From: Rhizobium sp. BG4
GTDB lineage: Bacteria > Pseudomonadota > Alphaproteobacteria > Rhizobiales > Rhizobiaceae
Length of the DNA: 64,000 bases
Direction of reading: 5' to 3'
NCBI RefSeq assembly: GCF_016864575.1
Contig: NZ_CP044125.1
Span: 3,950,001 to 4,014,000 of the forward strand
Each line of letters begins with the position of its first letter. Position 1 is the stretch's first letter. Shown here piece after piece: positions 44,753-54,132 of the stretch. Position numbers and translations under genes: made by a program. The notes below the pieces were generated by a model. It did not search any database. It saw only the letters and a list, made by a program, of their open reading frames with translations, and was not told the origin of the DNA.

Positions 44753-46555
44753 ATGCTCCGGATCGCCCTGCCCGCCGTCTTCGCCCTCATCTGCACCGCC
44801 GCTGCCGCCGAGCCGCTTCACGGCATTGCAATGCATGGCCAGCCGGCGCTGCCTGCTGATTACAAGAGCTTCCCTTACGTCAATCCGGATGTGAAGAAGG
44901 GCGGCCATATCACCTATGGCGTGGTCGGAACCTTCGACAATCTCAATCCGTTCATCCTGAAGAGCATGCGCACGACGGCGCGCGGCATGTGGGACCCCGA
45001 CTACGGCAATCTCGTCTACGAATCGCTGCTGCAGCGCTCGCGCGACGAGCCCTTCACGCTCTATGGTTTGCTCGCCGAAAGCGTCGAGTGGGACGACAAC
45101 CGGACCTTCATCCAGTTCAACCTCAATCCGAAGGCGAAATGGGCGGACGGCCAGCCGGTGACGGCCGAAGACGTGATGTTCACCTTCGAGCTCTTGCGCG
45201 ACAAGGGCCGGGTGCCCTTCTCGACACGGCTCAACCTGGTCTCGAAGATGGAGAAAGTCGGCGAGCGCGGCGTGCGCTTCACCTTCAACGACAAGGCCGA
45301 CCGCGAAACGCCGATGGTCTTCGGGCTGATGCCAGTGCTTCCGAAGCATCTCATCGACCCCGAGACCTTCGACCGCACCTCGCTGACGGCGCTGGTCGGT
45401 TCCGGGCCGTACAAGATCGCCACGGTGAAGCCCGGCGAGAGCATCACCTTCGAGCGCGACCCGAATTACTGGGGCAAGGATATCCCCTCCAAGGTCGGGA
45501 TGGACAACTACGACCGGATCACCGTTCAGTATTTCCTGCAGGACACGACGCTGTTCGAAGCCTTCAAGAAGGGCGATGTCGATGTCTATCCGGATGGAAG
45601 CCCCGGTCATTGGGCGACCGCCTATAATTTCCCGGCGGTCAGTTCCGGCGCCGTCATCAAGGACACGTTCCAGCCGCAGCTGCCGAGCGGTATGTTCGGC
45701 TTCGTCTTCAATACCCGCCGGCCGATGTTCCAGAACGTCAAGCTGCGCGAGGGGCTGTCGCTGGTCTTCGATTTCGAATGGGCGAACAAGAACCTGTTCT
45801 CGGGTGCGTACAAGCGCACGGAAAGCTTCTGGCAGAATTCCGAGCTTTCGAGCTTCGGCGTCCCGGCCGACGCGCATGAGCTTGCGATGCTTGGACCGCT
45901 GAAGGACAAGATCGATCCTGAAATCCTCGACGGCACCTACAAGCTGCCGGTTACCGACGGCTCAGGCCGCGACCGCAAGGTGCTGAAGCAGGCCGTCGAT
46001 GTTCTCAAGGAAGCCGGTTACTCGATCAAGAACGGCAAGATGACCGATGCCAAGGGCAAGGCGCTGGCCTTCGAGATCATGACGCAGAATGCCGATCAGG
46101 AAAAACTGGCAATCGCCTACCAGCGCTCGCTGCAGACGCTCGGCATTACCACTTCGATCCGCACGGTCGATGATTCGCAGTATCAGAGCCGGACCAACAG
46201 CTTCGACTATGACGTGATCGTCAAATCCTATGTTTCGTCGCTCTCGCCCGGAAACGAACAGCTTTCCTATTGGGCCTCGGCGAGCCGCGACCGCGAAGGC
46301 AGCTCGAATTTCGCAGGCGTCGCCGATCCCGATGTCGATACGGCGATCAAACATTTGCTGACGGCCCGCTCCGACGAGGACTTTACCGCGGCCGTGCGCT
46401 CTCACGACCGGCTGCTGTTGTCAGGCCACTATGTGCTGCCGCTCTATCACATCGACCAGCAATGGATCGCCCGAAGCAAGCGGATCGGCCATCCGGACAA
46501 GGTGCCGCTCTACGGATACCAGCTGCCGGCCTGGTGGGACCAAAGCGCCCAGTAG
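44753..46555 (+). CDS. Periplasmic solute-binding protein, family 5 (YejA-like)
   Basis: 600 residues. A signal peptide (MLRIALPAVFALICTAAAA) and the SBP_bac_5 fold: Y-G-V-V-G-T-F-D-N-L-N-P-F-I-L-K near the start, L-A-E-S-V-E-W-D-D-N-R-T, W-A-D-G-Q-P-V-T-A-E-D-V-M-F-T-F and G-S-G-P-Y-K-I. This class binds peptides, opines or related solutes for ABC import, and the R-S-Y-like region with F-G-F-V-F-N-T-R-R resembles YejA. The start at 44753 follows GGAAAGGA. No permease or ATPase gene is adjacent, so it may serve a transporter encoded elsewhere. Confidence 0.88.
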   Translation: MLRIALPAVFALICTAAAAEPLHGIAMHGQPALPADYKSFPYVNPDVKKGGHITYGVVGTFDNLNPFILKSMRTTARGMWDPDYGNLVYESLLQRSRDEPFTLYGLLAESVEWDDNRTFIQFNLNPKAKWADGQPVTAEDVMFTFELLRDKGRVPFSTRLNLVSKMEKVGERGVRFTFNDKADRETPMVFGLMPVLPKHLIDPETFDRTSLTALVGSGPYKIATVKPGESITFERDPNYWGKDIPSKVGMDNYDRITVQYFLQDTTLFEAFKKGDVDVYPDGSPGHWATAYNFPAVSSGAVIKDTFQPQLPSGMFGFVFNTRRPMFQNVKLREGLSLVFDFEWANKNLFSGAYKRTESFWQNSELSSFGVPADAHELAMLGPLKDKIDPEILDGTYKLPVTDGSGRDRKVLKQAVDVLKEAGYSIKNGKMTDAKGKALAFEIMTQNADQEKLAIAYQRSLQTLGITTSIRTVDDSQYQSRTNSFDYDVIVKSYVSSLSPGNEQLSYWASASRDREGSSNFAGVADPDVDTAIKHLLTARSDEDFTAAVRSHDRLLLSGHYVLPLYHIDQQWIARSKRIGHPDKVPLYGYQLPAWWDQSAQ

Positions 46556-46640
46556 GCGGTTCCTTTTTCCTGCCTGGTTGAAGTCGGCGGCGCGAGCGCA
46601 TAGATGGCGTGAAGCACGGAAGCCAGAAAAGGAAAACACC

Positions 46641-47312
46641 ATGGAACGCATTACCATCGACGTCGTCTCGGATGTCGTCTGCCCGTGGTGCTATCTCGGC
46701 AAGGCGCGGCTGGAGCTCGCCATTGCCGAAGTGCAGGACGAGGTCGGCGTCGACATCAACTGGCGCCCCTACCGGCTGAACCCCGACTATCCGCCTGAAG
46801 GCGTCGACCAGAAGAAGAGCCTGGAAGAAAAGCTCGGCGGCGCCGAGCGCGTGGCGCAGGCCCACAAGATGCTCACCGATTTTGGCAAGGAAGTCGGCAT
46901 CAACTTCAATTTCGAGGCGATCAAGATCGGCCCGAATACGCTCGATGCCCACCGGCTGATCCACTGGGCGATGATCGAGGACCGTGAGAAGGCCGACAAG
47001 GTCGTCAACGGCCTGTTCAAGGCGAATTTCGAAGAAGGCCGCAATGTCGGCGATCACGCCGTCCTGCTCGATGTCGCCGATAAGGCCGGCCTCGACCGCG
47101 CCGTAACCGCTTCGCTGCTGGCCTCGGATGCCGACAAGGTTCTCGTCGTCGAGGAAATCGAATCGGCGCAGAAGATGGGCGTCAACGGCGTGCCGTTCTT
47201 CATCTTCGACCAGCAATATGCCGTCAGCGGCGCACAGACTCCCGACATCCTTGCCGGTGCGCTGCGCGATATCGCAAAGGCGAAGGCCGAAGCCCGCGCC
47301 GGGATGAACTAG
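46641..47312 (+). CDS. DsbA family oxidoreductase (FrnE / HCCA isomerase-like)
   Basis: 223 residues of the thioredoxin-like DsbA/FrnE family. The N-terminus M-E-R-I-T-I-D-V-V-S-D-V-V-C14-P-W-C17 holds the C-x-x-C redox motif, and the cis-proline region N-G-V-P-F-F-I-F follows near residue 180. There is no signal peptide, so it is cytosolic, as in FrnE of Streptomyces and Deinococcus. The ATG at 46641 follows AAAAGGAAAACACC. It is convergent with mfd; the two stop codons overlap. Confidence 0.88.
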   Translation: MERITIDVVSDVVCPWCYLGKARLELAIAEVQDEVGVDINWRPYRLNPDYPPEGVDQKKSLEEKLGGAERVAQAHKMLTDFGKEVGINFNFEAIKIGPNTLDAHRLIHWAMIEDREKADKVVNGLFKANFEEGRNVGDHAVLLDVADKAGLDRAVTASLLASDADKVLVVEEIESAQKMGVNGVPFFIFDQQYAVSGAQTPDILAGALRDIAKAKAEARAGMN

Positions 47313-50300
47313 CCCTTCGCCAGCTCCGCCAATTGCGTCATGATAACGGCTGCGCCCTGCAGCCGTTTTTCCGGCGTGGGGAGATCGCGGGTCAGGAACA
47401 GGCTGTGATCGGGGCGGATCTTCGCCATCGAGCCCTGCTTGCCGATATAGCCGACGAGATTTGCCGGGTTCGGGAACTCCTTGTTCCTGAACTGCACAAC
47501 GATGCCCTTCGGGCCGGCGTCCAGCTTCTCGACATTGGCGATGCGGCAGAGCGATTTCACGTAAACAATCTTCAGCAGATGCTGGACCTCGATCGGCATC
47601 GGGCCGAAGCGGTCGATCATCTCGGCGCCGAAGCCGTCGATCTCCTTGAGCTCGGTGATTTCGCCAAGGCGGCGGTAGAGCGCCATGCGCAGGTGCAGGT
47701 CCGGGACGTAATTGTCGGGGATCATCACCGGCGTGCCGACGGAGATCTGCGGCGACCAGCCGGTATCGGCGATCTCGTCGACGCCCTTCACTTCGGCGAC
47801 GGCTTCCTCGAGCATCTGCTGATAGAGCTCGAAGCCGACTTCCTTGATATGGCCCGACTGTTCCTCGCCGAGAAGATTTCCGGCGCCTCGGATGTCGAGG
47901 TCGTGGCTAGCGAGCTGGAAGCCGGCGCCCAGCGTATCCAGCGACTGAAGCACCTTCAGGCGGCGCTCGGCGGTTGCCGTCAGTACCTTGTTGACCGGCA
48001 GCGTGAAGAGCGCGAAGGCGCGCACCTTCGAACGGCCGACGCGGCCGCGCAGCTGGTAGAGCTGGGCAAGGCCGAACATGTCGGCGCGGTGGACGATCAG
48101 CGTATTGGCGGTCGGCACGTCGAGACCGGATTCGACGATGGTGGTCGACAGCAGCACGTCGTAGCGGCCTTCATAGAAGGCATTCATGATGTCTTCGAGC
48201 TCGCCTGCCGGCATCTGGCCATGGGCGACCGCGACCTTCAGCTCCGGCACATCCGACTGCAGGAAGGCGTGAACGTCTTCGAGATCGGCGAGACGCGGGC
48301 AGACATAGAAGCTCTGGCCGCCGCGATAATGCTCGCGCATCAGCGTCTCGCGGATGACGAGGCTATCGAAGGGCGAGATGAAGGTGCGCACCGCCATGCG
48401 GTCGACAGGCGGCGTGGTGATCAGCGACAGCTCGCGCACACCGGTCATCGCCAGCTGCAGCGTGCGCGGGATCGGCGTTGCGGAGAGTGTCAGAACGTGG
48501 ACGTCGCTCTTCAGCTCCTTCAAGCGCTCCTTGTGCTTGACGCCGAAATGCTGCTCTTCGTCGATGATCAGCAGGCCGAGATTGGCGAAATTGATGCCGG
48601 CGCCGAGCAGCGCATGCGTGCCGACGACGATGTCGGTCTTGCCGTCGGCGACTTCCTTCTTGGTCAGCGCCAGATCCTTGGAGCCAACGAGACGCGAGGC
48701 CTGCTGGACGCGGACCGGCAGACCGCGGAAACGCTCGGAAAAAGTCTTGAAATGCTGGCGCGACAAGAGGGTCGTCGGAACGACCACGGCAACCTGGACA
48801 CCGTTCATGGCGGCGACGAAGGCTGCGCGGAGCGCCACCTCGGTCTTGCCGAAGCCGACGTCGCCACAGACGAGGCGATCCATCGGACGGCCGGCGGCCA
48901 GATCGCCGCGGACTGCCTCGATGGCCGTATCCTGATCCTCGGTTTCATCATAGGGGAAACGCGCGGCGAATTCGTCGTAGAGGCCTTCGGGCGTCGTCAG
49001 CACCGGAGCGTGGCGCGTCAGGCGCTCGGCGGCGATGCGGATCAGCGCATCGGCCATGTCGAGCAGGCGCTTCTTGAGCTTGGCCTTGCGCATCTGCCAT
49101 GCGCCGCCACCGAGCTTGTCGAGCATCGCCTCGGTGCCCTCGCCGCCATAGCGCGAGAGCAGATCGATGTTTTCGACCGGCAGGAAGAGCTTGGCCTCAT
49201 CGGCATATTGCAGCTCGAGGCAGGCGTGCGGGGCACCCGCAGCCTCAATGGTCCGCAGGCCGATGAAGCGGCCGATACCGTGTTCGGCGTGGACGACGAT
49301 CGAACCCTCGTCGAGGCCTGCCACTTCCGAGATGAAGTCAGCGGCGCGCTTCCGCCGCTTCGAGCGACGCACCATGCGGTCGCCGAGAATGTCCTGCTCG
49401 CCGATGACGATCAGGTCACCACTTTCGAAGCCGGATTCGAGGCTGAAGACGGCAGATGCCGCCTCGCCCTTCGCCAGCGCGTTGACATCCTTCAGCGCCT
49501 CGATCGGCTTGACGCGTTCGAGGCCGTGCTCATTCAGCACCTGCAGAAGCCGCTCCAGCGAGCCTTCCGTCCAGGCGGTGATCAGCAATTTGGCGCCGGA
49601 CGCCCGCTTGTCCGCGATATACTTGACGACGGCATCGAAGACGTTGACGCGCTCGGCGTCACCGCCGCCTTCGGCGTTCGAGCGCGCCCAGCGCACGCCC
49701 TTGCGCGCGTCGATGTTGACGACCCGCCTCGCCTCGCCTTCATGCTCGTTGAACGGCGTCATGCGGATGGCGTTGAAGGCATCCAGCGTGCTGGCGAAGG
49801 TCTTGCTGTCGAGATAGAGCTGGCCCGGCGTGACCGGCTTGTAGGGCGTGCCCTGCGCCATCTGGCCCTTGGCGGGCTGGCCGGTGCCCAGGCGCGCGTC
49901 GTAATAATCAAGCACCAGCTTGGAGCGCTCCTCGGCGGCTTCGCGGACCGTGTGATCGGTGACCAGCTGGAAGCCCTTGAGATAGTCGAAGACCGTTTCC
50001 AGCCGCTCGTAGAAGAGCGGCAGCCAGTGTTCCATGCCGGCATAGCGACGTCCCTCGGAAACGGCGAGATAGAGCGCATCGTCGCGGGTCGCCGCGCCGA
50101 AGGCCGAGAGATAGTTCTTGCGGAAGCGGCTGATCGTATCCGGCGTCAGCGTCACTTCGCTCATCGGGTTCAGATCGAGCGAACGGACCTGCCCCGTCGT
50201 GCGCTGGCTGGCCGGATCGAAGCTGCGGATGCTTTCCAGCGTGTCGCCGAAGAAATCGAGTCGAACCGGCTCTTCCGAGCCTGGCACGAAGACATCGAGA

Positions 50301-50815
50301 ATGCCGCCGCGCACGGCATATTCGCCGACTTCGCGCACCGTCGCGACGCGGTCGAAGCCGTTGCGCTCCAGGCGGCCGGCAATGTCGTCCATGCGCACCT
50401 GATTTCCAGGACGGGCGGAGAAGGCCAGGCTTTCGATGACCTCCTGCGGCGCCACCTTCTGCAGCATCGCATTGACGGTCACAAGAACGATCGCCGCATG
50501 CGGCTTTTTCTGGTGGGCGATGAGGCCACTCAGCGCCGCAAGACGGCGTGCCGAGGTATCCGCGCTCGGCGAGACGCGGTCATAGGGCAGACAGTCCCAG
50601 GCGGGCAGCGTCAGGACCGGGATTTCGGGAGCGACGAAAGCAAGCATCTGCTCCAGATCGGCCATGCGATGACCGTCCGAGAGAACATAAGCGACCGGCT
50701 TTCCGGCGCGCGCCAGCTCGGCAAGCAGCAGCGGCTCCATGCCCGCGGGCACGTTGCCGATCGTCAGCGGCTCGGAAGCGGCTGCGAGCTTCTTTGCATC
50801 AAATCCTGAAATCAT
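47309..50815 (-). CDS. mfd: Transcription-repair coupling factor
   Basis: Removes RNA polymerase stalled at DNA damage and recruits UvrA. The 1168 residues contain UvrB-homologous N-terminal domains (to about 350), a CarD-like RNA polymerase-interacting domain (near 500-570, with S-I-V-V-H-A-E-H-G-I-G-R), the SF2 helicase core with Walker A-type C-G-D-V-G-F-G-K-T and D-E-E-Q-H, the R-G-R-V-G-R motif VI and the C-terminal TRCF domain. The start at 50815 overlaps the sdhE stop (ATGA). An earlier ATG in frame is inside sdhE. Confidence 0.96.
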   Translation of the reverse strand: MISGFDAKKLAAASEPLTIGNVPAGMEPLLLAELARAGKPVAYVLSDGHRMADLEQMLAFVAPEIPVLTLPAWDCLPYDRVSPSADTSARRLAALSGLIAHQKKPHAAIVLVTVNAMLQKVAPQEVIESLAFSARPGNQVRMDDIAGRLERNGFDRVATVREVGEYAVRGGILDVFVPGSEEPVRLDFFGDTLESIRSFDPASQRTTGQVRSLDLNPMSEVTLTPDTISRFRKNYLSAFGAATRDDALYLAVSEGRRYAGMEHWLPLFYERLETVFDYLKGFQLVTDHTVREAAEERSKLVLDYYDARLGTGQPAKGQMAQGTPYKPVTPGQLYLDSKTFASTLDAFNAIRMTPFNEHEGEARRVVNIDARKGVRWARSNAEGGGDAERVNVFDAVVKYIADKRASGAKLLITAWTEGSLERLLQVLNEHGLERVKPIEALKDVNALAKGEAASAVFSLESGFESGDLIVIGEQDILGDRMVRRSKRRKRAADFISEVAGLDEGSIVVHAEHGIGRFIGLRTIEAAGAPHACLELQYADEAKLFLPVENIDLLSRYGGEGTEAMLDKLGGGAWQMRKAKLKKRLLDMADALIRIAAERLTRHAPVLTTPEGLYDEFAARFPYDETEDQDTAIEAVRGDLAAGRPMDRLVCGDVGFGKTEVALRAAFVAAMNGVQVAVVVPTTLLSRQHFKTFSERFRGLPVRVQQASRLVGSKDLALTKKEVADGKTDIVVGTHALLGAGINFANLGLLIIDEEQHFGVKHKERLKELKSDVHVLTLSATPIPRTLQLAMTGVRELSLITTPPVDRMAVRTFISPFDSLVIRETLMREHYRGGQSFYVCPRLADLEDVHAFLQSDVPELKVAVAHGQMPAGELEDIMNAFYEGRYDVLLSTTIVESGLDVPTANTLIVHRADMFGLAQLYQLRGRVGRSKVRAFALFTLPVNKVLTATAERRLKVLQSLDTLGAGFQLASHDLDIRGAGNLLGEEQSGHIKEVGFELYQQMLEEAVAEVKGVDEIADTGWSPQISVGTPVMIPDNYVPDLHLRMALYRRLGEITELKEIDGFGAEMIDRFGPMPIEVQHLLKIVYVKSLCRIANVEKLDAGPKGIVVQFRNKEFPNPANLVGYIGKQGSMAKIRPDHSLFLTRDLPTPEKRLQGAAVIMTQLAELAKG

Positions 50816-51129
50816 TCCGGTTTCCTGGAAGCGGTATCGGCGGGGTATTCGAAATCCGGCTTGAAGGCGGCCAGGCGCGTAAACATCGGCGTCTGGAAAC
50901 GCTCGGGCACCGGCCATGTTCCCATCACCCAGCGCACCAGATCGTTGTCTTCCTCGGCCATGATCGTTTCGAGTTCGTCGAGCTCGGCTTCCGACAGCGT
51001 TGCAATCTCAGCCTCGGCGAACTGGCCGAAGACCAGATCCATCTCGCGCAGCCCCCGATGCCAGCAACGGAACAAGATCCGGCGGCGACGCGGATCCAGT
51101 CCAGCGCTCGAGAGTGTCACACCTGTCAT
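50812..51129 (-). CDS. sdhE: Succinate dehydrogenase assembly factor 2 / FAD assembly factor SdhE
   Basis: A small protein of 105 residues that promotes covalent FAD attachment to the succinate dehydrogenase flavoprotein. It has the family core R-R-R-I-L-F-R-C-W-H-R25-G26-L-R-E-M-D (the R-G motif is essential in other SdhE proteins) and L-D-E-L-E-T-I-M-A-E-E-D-N-D-L-V-R-W-V-M-G-T-W-P-V-P. The start at 51129 follows AAGGTACTGCC. It is the first gene of the sdhE-mfd unit and divergent from recG. Confidence 0.9.
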   Translation of the reverse strand: MTGVTLSSAGLDPRRRRILFRCWHRGLREMDLVFGQFAEAEIATLSEAELDELETIMAEEDNDLVRWVMGTWPVPERFQTPMFTRLAAFKPDFEYPADTASRKPE

Positions 51130-51221
51130 GGCAGTACCTTCCTGTTGATGCGCCTCTATAGACCCTGGAAAGCGGCTTGTCAGCCTTGCCAAGGCCCTAT
51201 TGTTCATCGCATTTTGCGGCG

Positions 51222-53325
51222 ATGCGCCCTACCATTCTCGATCCGCTGTTTTCTCCCGTTTCGGCCCTCGCCGGCGTCGGTCCAAGATTGCGGAACTGCT
51301 GGTCAAGCTGCTCGGCCGGGAAACGCCGGAGGATACGCGGATCGTCGATCTGCTGTTCCACGCGCCGCATTCGCTGATCGACCGGCGCAACCAGCCGGGT
51401 ATCGCGCGTGCGCCACAGGGCGCCATCGTGACGATCACGGCGCGGGTCGACCGGCATCAGGCGCCGCCGCGCGGCAAGAGCAACATTCCCTACCGCGTCT
51501 TCCTGCATGACGAGACCGGTGAGCTCAGCCTCGTCTTCTTCCGCGGCCAGGCGGCCTGGCTGGAAAAGCAGCTGCCGCTCGACGAGGACGTCACCGTCAG
51601 CGGCAAGGTCGACTGGTTTAACGGCCGTGCGACAATGGTGCATCCCGATTACATCGTGAAGGCCAGCGAGGCCGAGAACCTGCCGCTGGTGGAGCCGGTC
51701 TATCCGTTGACGGCAGGGCTGTCGCCGAAGACCTTGCGCAAGATCGTCGAGGCCGCCGTGCCGCGCATGCCCGAGCTTCCGGAATGGATCGATCTGACGC
51801 TGACGCAGAAGCAGGGCCTCCCGGCCATTCGCGACAGCTTCCATATGCTGCACGAGCCACAGGATGCAGCCGATATCGATCCACAGGCACCGGCGCGCCG
51901 GCGGCTTGCCTATGACGAGTTTCTTGCCGGCCAGCTGTCTCTCAGCCTGGTGCGCCAGCGCCTGCGCAAGGTGGCGGGCCAACCCGTACACGCCACTGGA
52001 GAAATCAGCGGCAAAATATTGCAAAACCTTCCCTTTTCGCCAACGGGAAGCCAGACGACGGCAATTGCCGAGGCGCTCGTGGACATGGCCGGCGAAGACC
52101 GGATGCTGCGGTTGCTGCAGGGCGATGTCGGCTCCGGCAAGACGCTGGTGGCGCTGATGACCATGGCGGCCGTCATCGAAAGCGGTGGTCAGGCGGTGCT
52201 GATGGCGCCAACGGAAATCCTGGCGCGGCAACATTATGCGACGATCTCCAAATTCGCGGCCCCCGCCGGCCTCGGGATCGAGGTACTGACGGGGCGGACC
52301 AAGGGACGGGAGCGCGAGGAGATCCTCGAGCGCATCGCCTCCGGCCAGGCACAGATCGTCATCGGCACGCATGCGCTGTTCCAGGATAGCGTCAACTACA
52401 AGAGCCTGATGCTCGCAGTCGTCGACGAGCAGCATCGTTTCGGCGTTCACCAGCGCCTGCGGCTGACGGCGAAGGGTCTGTCGCCGCATATGCTTGTGAT
52501 GACAGCGACCCCCATTCCCGCACGCTCGTCCTCGCCGCCTTCGGCGACATGGACGTCTCCAAGCTCACCGAGAAGCCTGCTGGCCGCAAACCGATCCAGA
52601 CGATCACCATTCCAAACGAGCGCACCGGCGAGATCGTGCAGCGGCTGAAGGGTGCGCTTGGCGAGGGCAAGAAGGCTTACTGGATCTGCCCGCTGGTCGA
52701 GGAGTCCGAAGAGCTTGACCTGATGTCGGCCGAAGAGCGGCATTCGACGCTGGTTTCGGCCCTTGGGCCCGGCATCGGCCTGATCCACGGCCGCATGAGC
52801 GGACCGGAGAAGGATGCCGTCATGCTCGCCTTCAAGAGCGGCGAGATCCGGCTGCTGGTCGCGACGACCGTGGTCGAAGTCGGTGTCGACGTACCGGACG
52901 CGACGATCATGGTGATCGAGCATGCGGAGCGTTTCGGCCTGGCGCAGCTCCATCAGCTCCGCGGCCGCGTCGGCCGTGGCGACGAGGCCTCGACCTGCAT
53001 CCTGCTCTACAAGGGACCGCTCGGTGAGACCGGCCATGCGCGGCTTTCGATCATGCGTGAAACCGAAGACGGTTTCCGTATTGCGGAAGAGGACCTGAAG
53101 CTGCGCGGCGAAGGCGAGCTTCTGGGCACCCGCCAGTCAGGCACGCCCGGGTTCAGGATCGCCAGCCTTGAAGACCATGCCGATCTCCTGGAGATCGCCC
53201 GCAAGGATGCCGCCTATCTGATCGAGCGCGATCCCGATCTGACGAGCGAGCGCGGAGAGGCCGTGCGCACCCTGCTCTATCTATTCCGGCGCGATGAGGC
53301 GATCCGCTTTCTTCATGCGGGCTGA
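51222..53325 (+). pseudogene. recG: RecG helicase gene broken by two single-base deletions
   Basis: RecG is a branch-migrating helicase that remodels stalled forks and recombination intermediates. The ATG starts M-R-P-T-I-L-D-P-L-F-S-P-V-S-A-L-A-G-V-G-P, but after G-G-T-C-C at 51282-51283 one C appears missing, and the frame changes before K-I-A-E-L-L. The middle section then reads well through Walker A G-D-V-G-S-G-K-T and D-E-Q-H-R-F-G to M-T-A-T-P-I-P, where a second missing C at 52517-52519 shifts the frame again before T-L-V-L-A-A-F-G-D-M-D-V. The C-terminal helicase half is intact to the end. With both C runs restored the gene would be full length. Either it is a recent pseudogene or both are sequencing errors. 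Confidence 0.88.
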
Positions 53326-54012
53326 GGCCTTCGGCTTCAGCGCCGCAGGCTCGGCGCCCGGCACGACCGGCAGATATTCCGGAGTGACGAGACCGCCGGA
53401 AACCAGAAGCTTGGCGCCGTCCTCAGCCGTCATGTCGAGCACGACGATCTTTTCGCGCGGCACGAAGATCAGAAAGCCCGCCGTCGGCACCGGGGTCGGC
53501 GGCAGGAAGACGCTGACCATGTCCTTGCCCATCGCATTGAACTTCGAGGCGATCTCGCCCTTGGCGTCGGTGGCGATGAAGACCAACGACCAGAGGCCGG
53601 CGCTCGGATATTCGATCAGACCGACCTTCTTGAAGGAATCGCTGCGCTCCTTGAGCACCGTCTCGAATATCTGCTTCAGGCTCTTGTAGATGCTGCGCAC
53701 CAGGGGCACGCGGCGCACCAGCGACTCGCTGAACTGCACGATCGTCTGGCCGATCAGGTTCTTGCCGAGGAAGCCGATGATGGTGATGAAGATCATCGCG
53801 ATCAGCAGGCCGGAGCCGGGCACGGCGAAATTCAGGTAACTGTCGGGATCGTAGCGCGCAGGGATATAGGGCTTCACCCAGCTATCGGCCCAGCGCACGA
53901 CGGACCATGTCAGCCAGAGCGTAATGGCGATCGGGGCGCAGATGATGAGGCCCGCAAGGAAGTTGTTTCTGATGCGCGTGGCAATCGGCAGGCGGGGAAG
54001 CTTGTTGGTCAT
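53281..54012 (-). CDS. DUF502 family membrane protein
   Basis: 243 residues with two N-terminal membrane segments (about 15-37 and 67-88). The DUF502 signature F-L-A-G-L-I-I-C-A-P-I-A-I-T-L-W-L-T spans the first segment, followed by I-P-L-V-R-S-I-Y-K-S-L-K-Q-I (here V-P-L-V-R-S-I-Y-K-S-L-K-Q-I-F) and a C-terminal domain with P-T-P-x-P-T-A-G-F-L-I-F-V-P. Function is unknown. Its 3' end overlaps the convergent recG 3' end by 45 bp. glmS lies upstream on the same strand. Confidence 0.88.
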   Translation of the reverse strand: MTNKLPRLPIATRIRNNFLAGLIICAPIAITLWLTWSVVRWADSWVKPYIPARYDPDSYLNFAVPGSGLLIAMIFITIIGFLGKNLIGQTIVQFSESLVRRVPLVRSIYKSLKQIFETVLKERSDSFKKVGLIEYPSAGLWSLVFIATDAKGEIASKFNAMGKDMVSVFLPPTPVPTAGFLIFVPREKIVVLDMTAEDGAKLLVSGGLVTPEYLPVVPGAEPAALKPKASARMKKADRLIAPE

Positions 54013-54099
54013 CGCTCGCGATGAACTCCCTTGAGTCTATCAGCTTTCGTGATCAGGCGCTCCCCCGTACCTTCGTAACGAAGCTGCCAGAATTCGGTT

Positions 54100-54122
54100 C
54101 CCCGGACAAGCCTCGTCCGGGG
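54100..54122 (-). terminator. Hairpin downstream of glmS
   Basis: CCCCGGAC-N7-GTCCGGGG, a perfect 8-bp stem 10 bp after the glmS stop. There is no T run on the leftward side, so termination may be weak. Confidence 0.45.
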
Positions 54123-54132
54123 ATTTCAGGCT

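Noticed and set aside
47333..50809. 1158-residue open frame opposite mfd
   Set aside because: Same effect: the antisense frame of a long high-GC gene. Mfd has full domain support and this frame has none.
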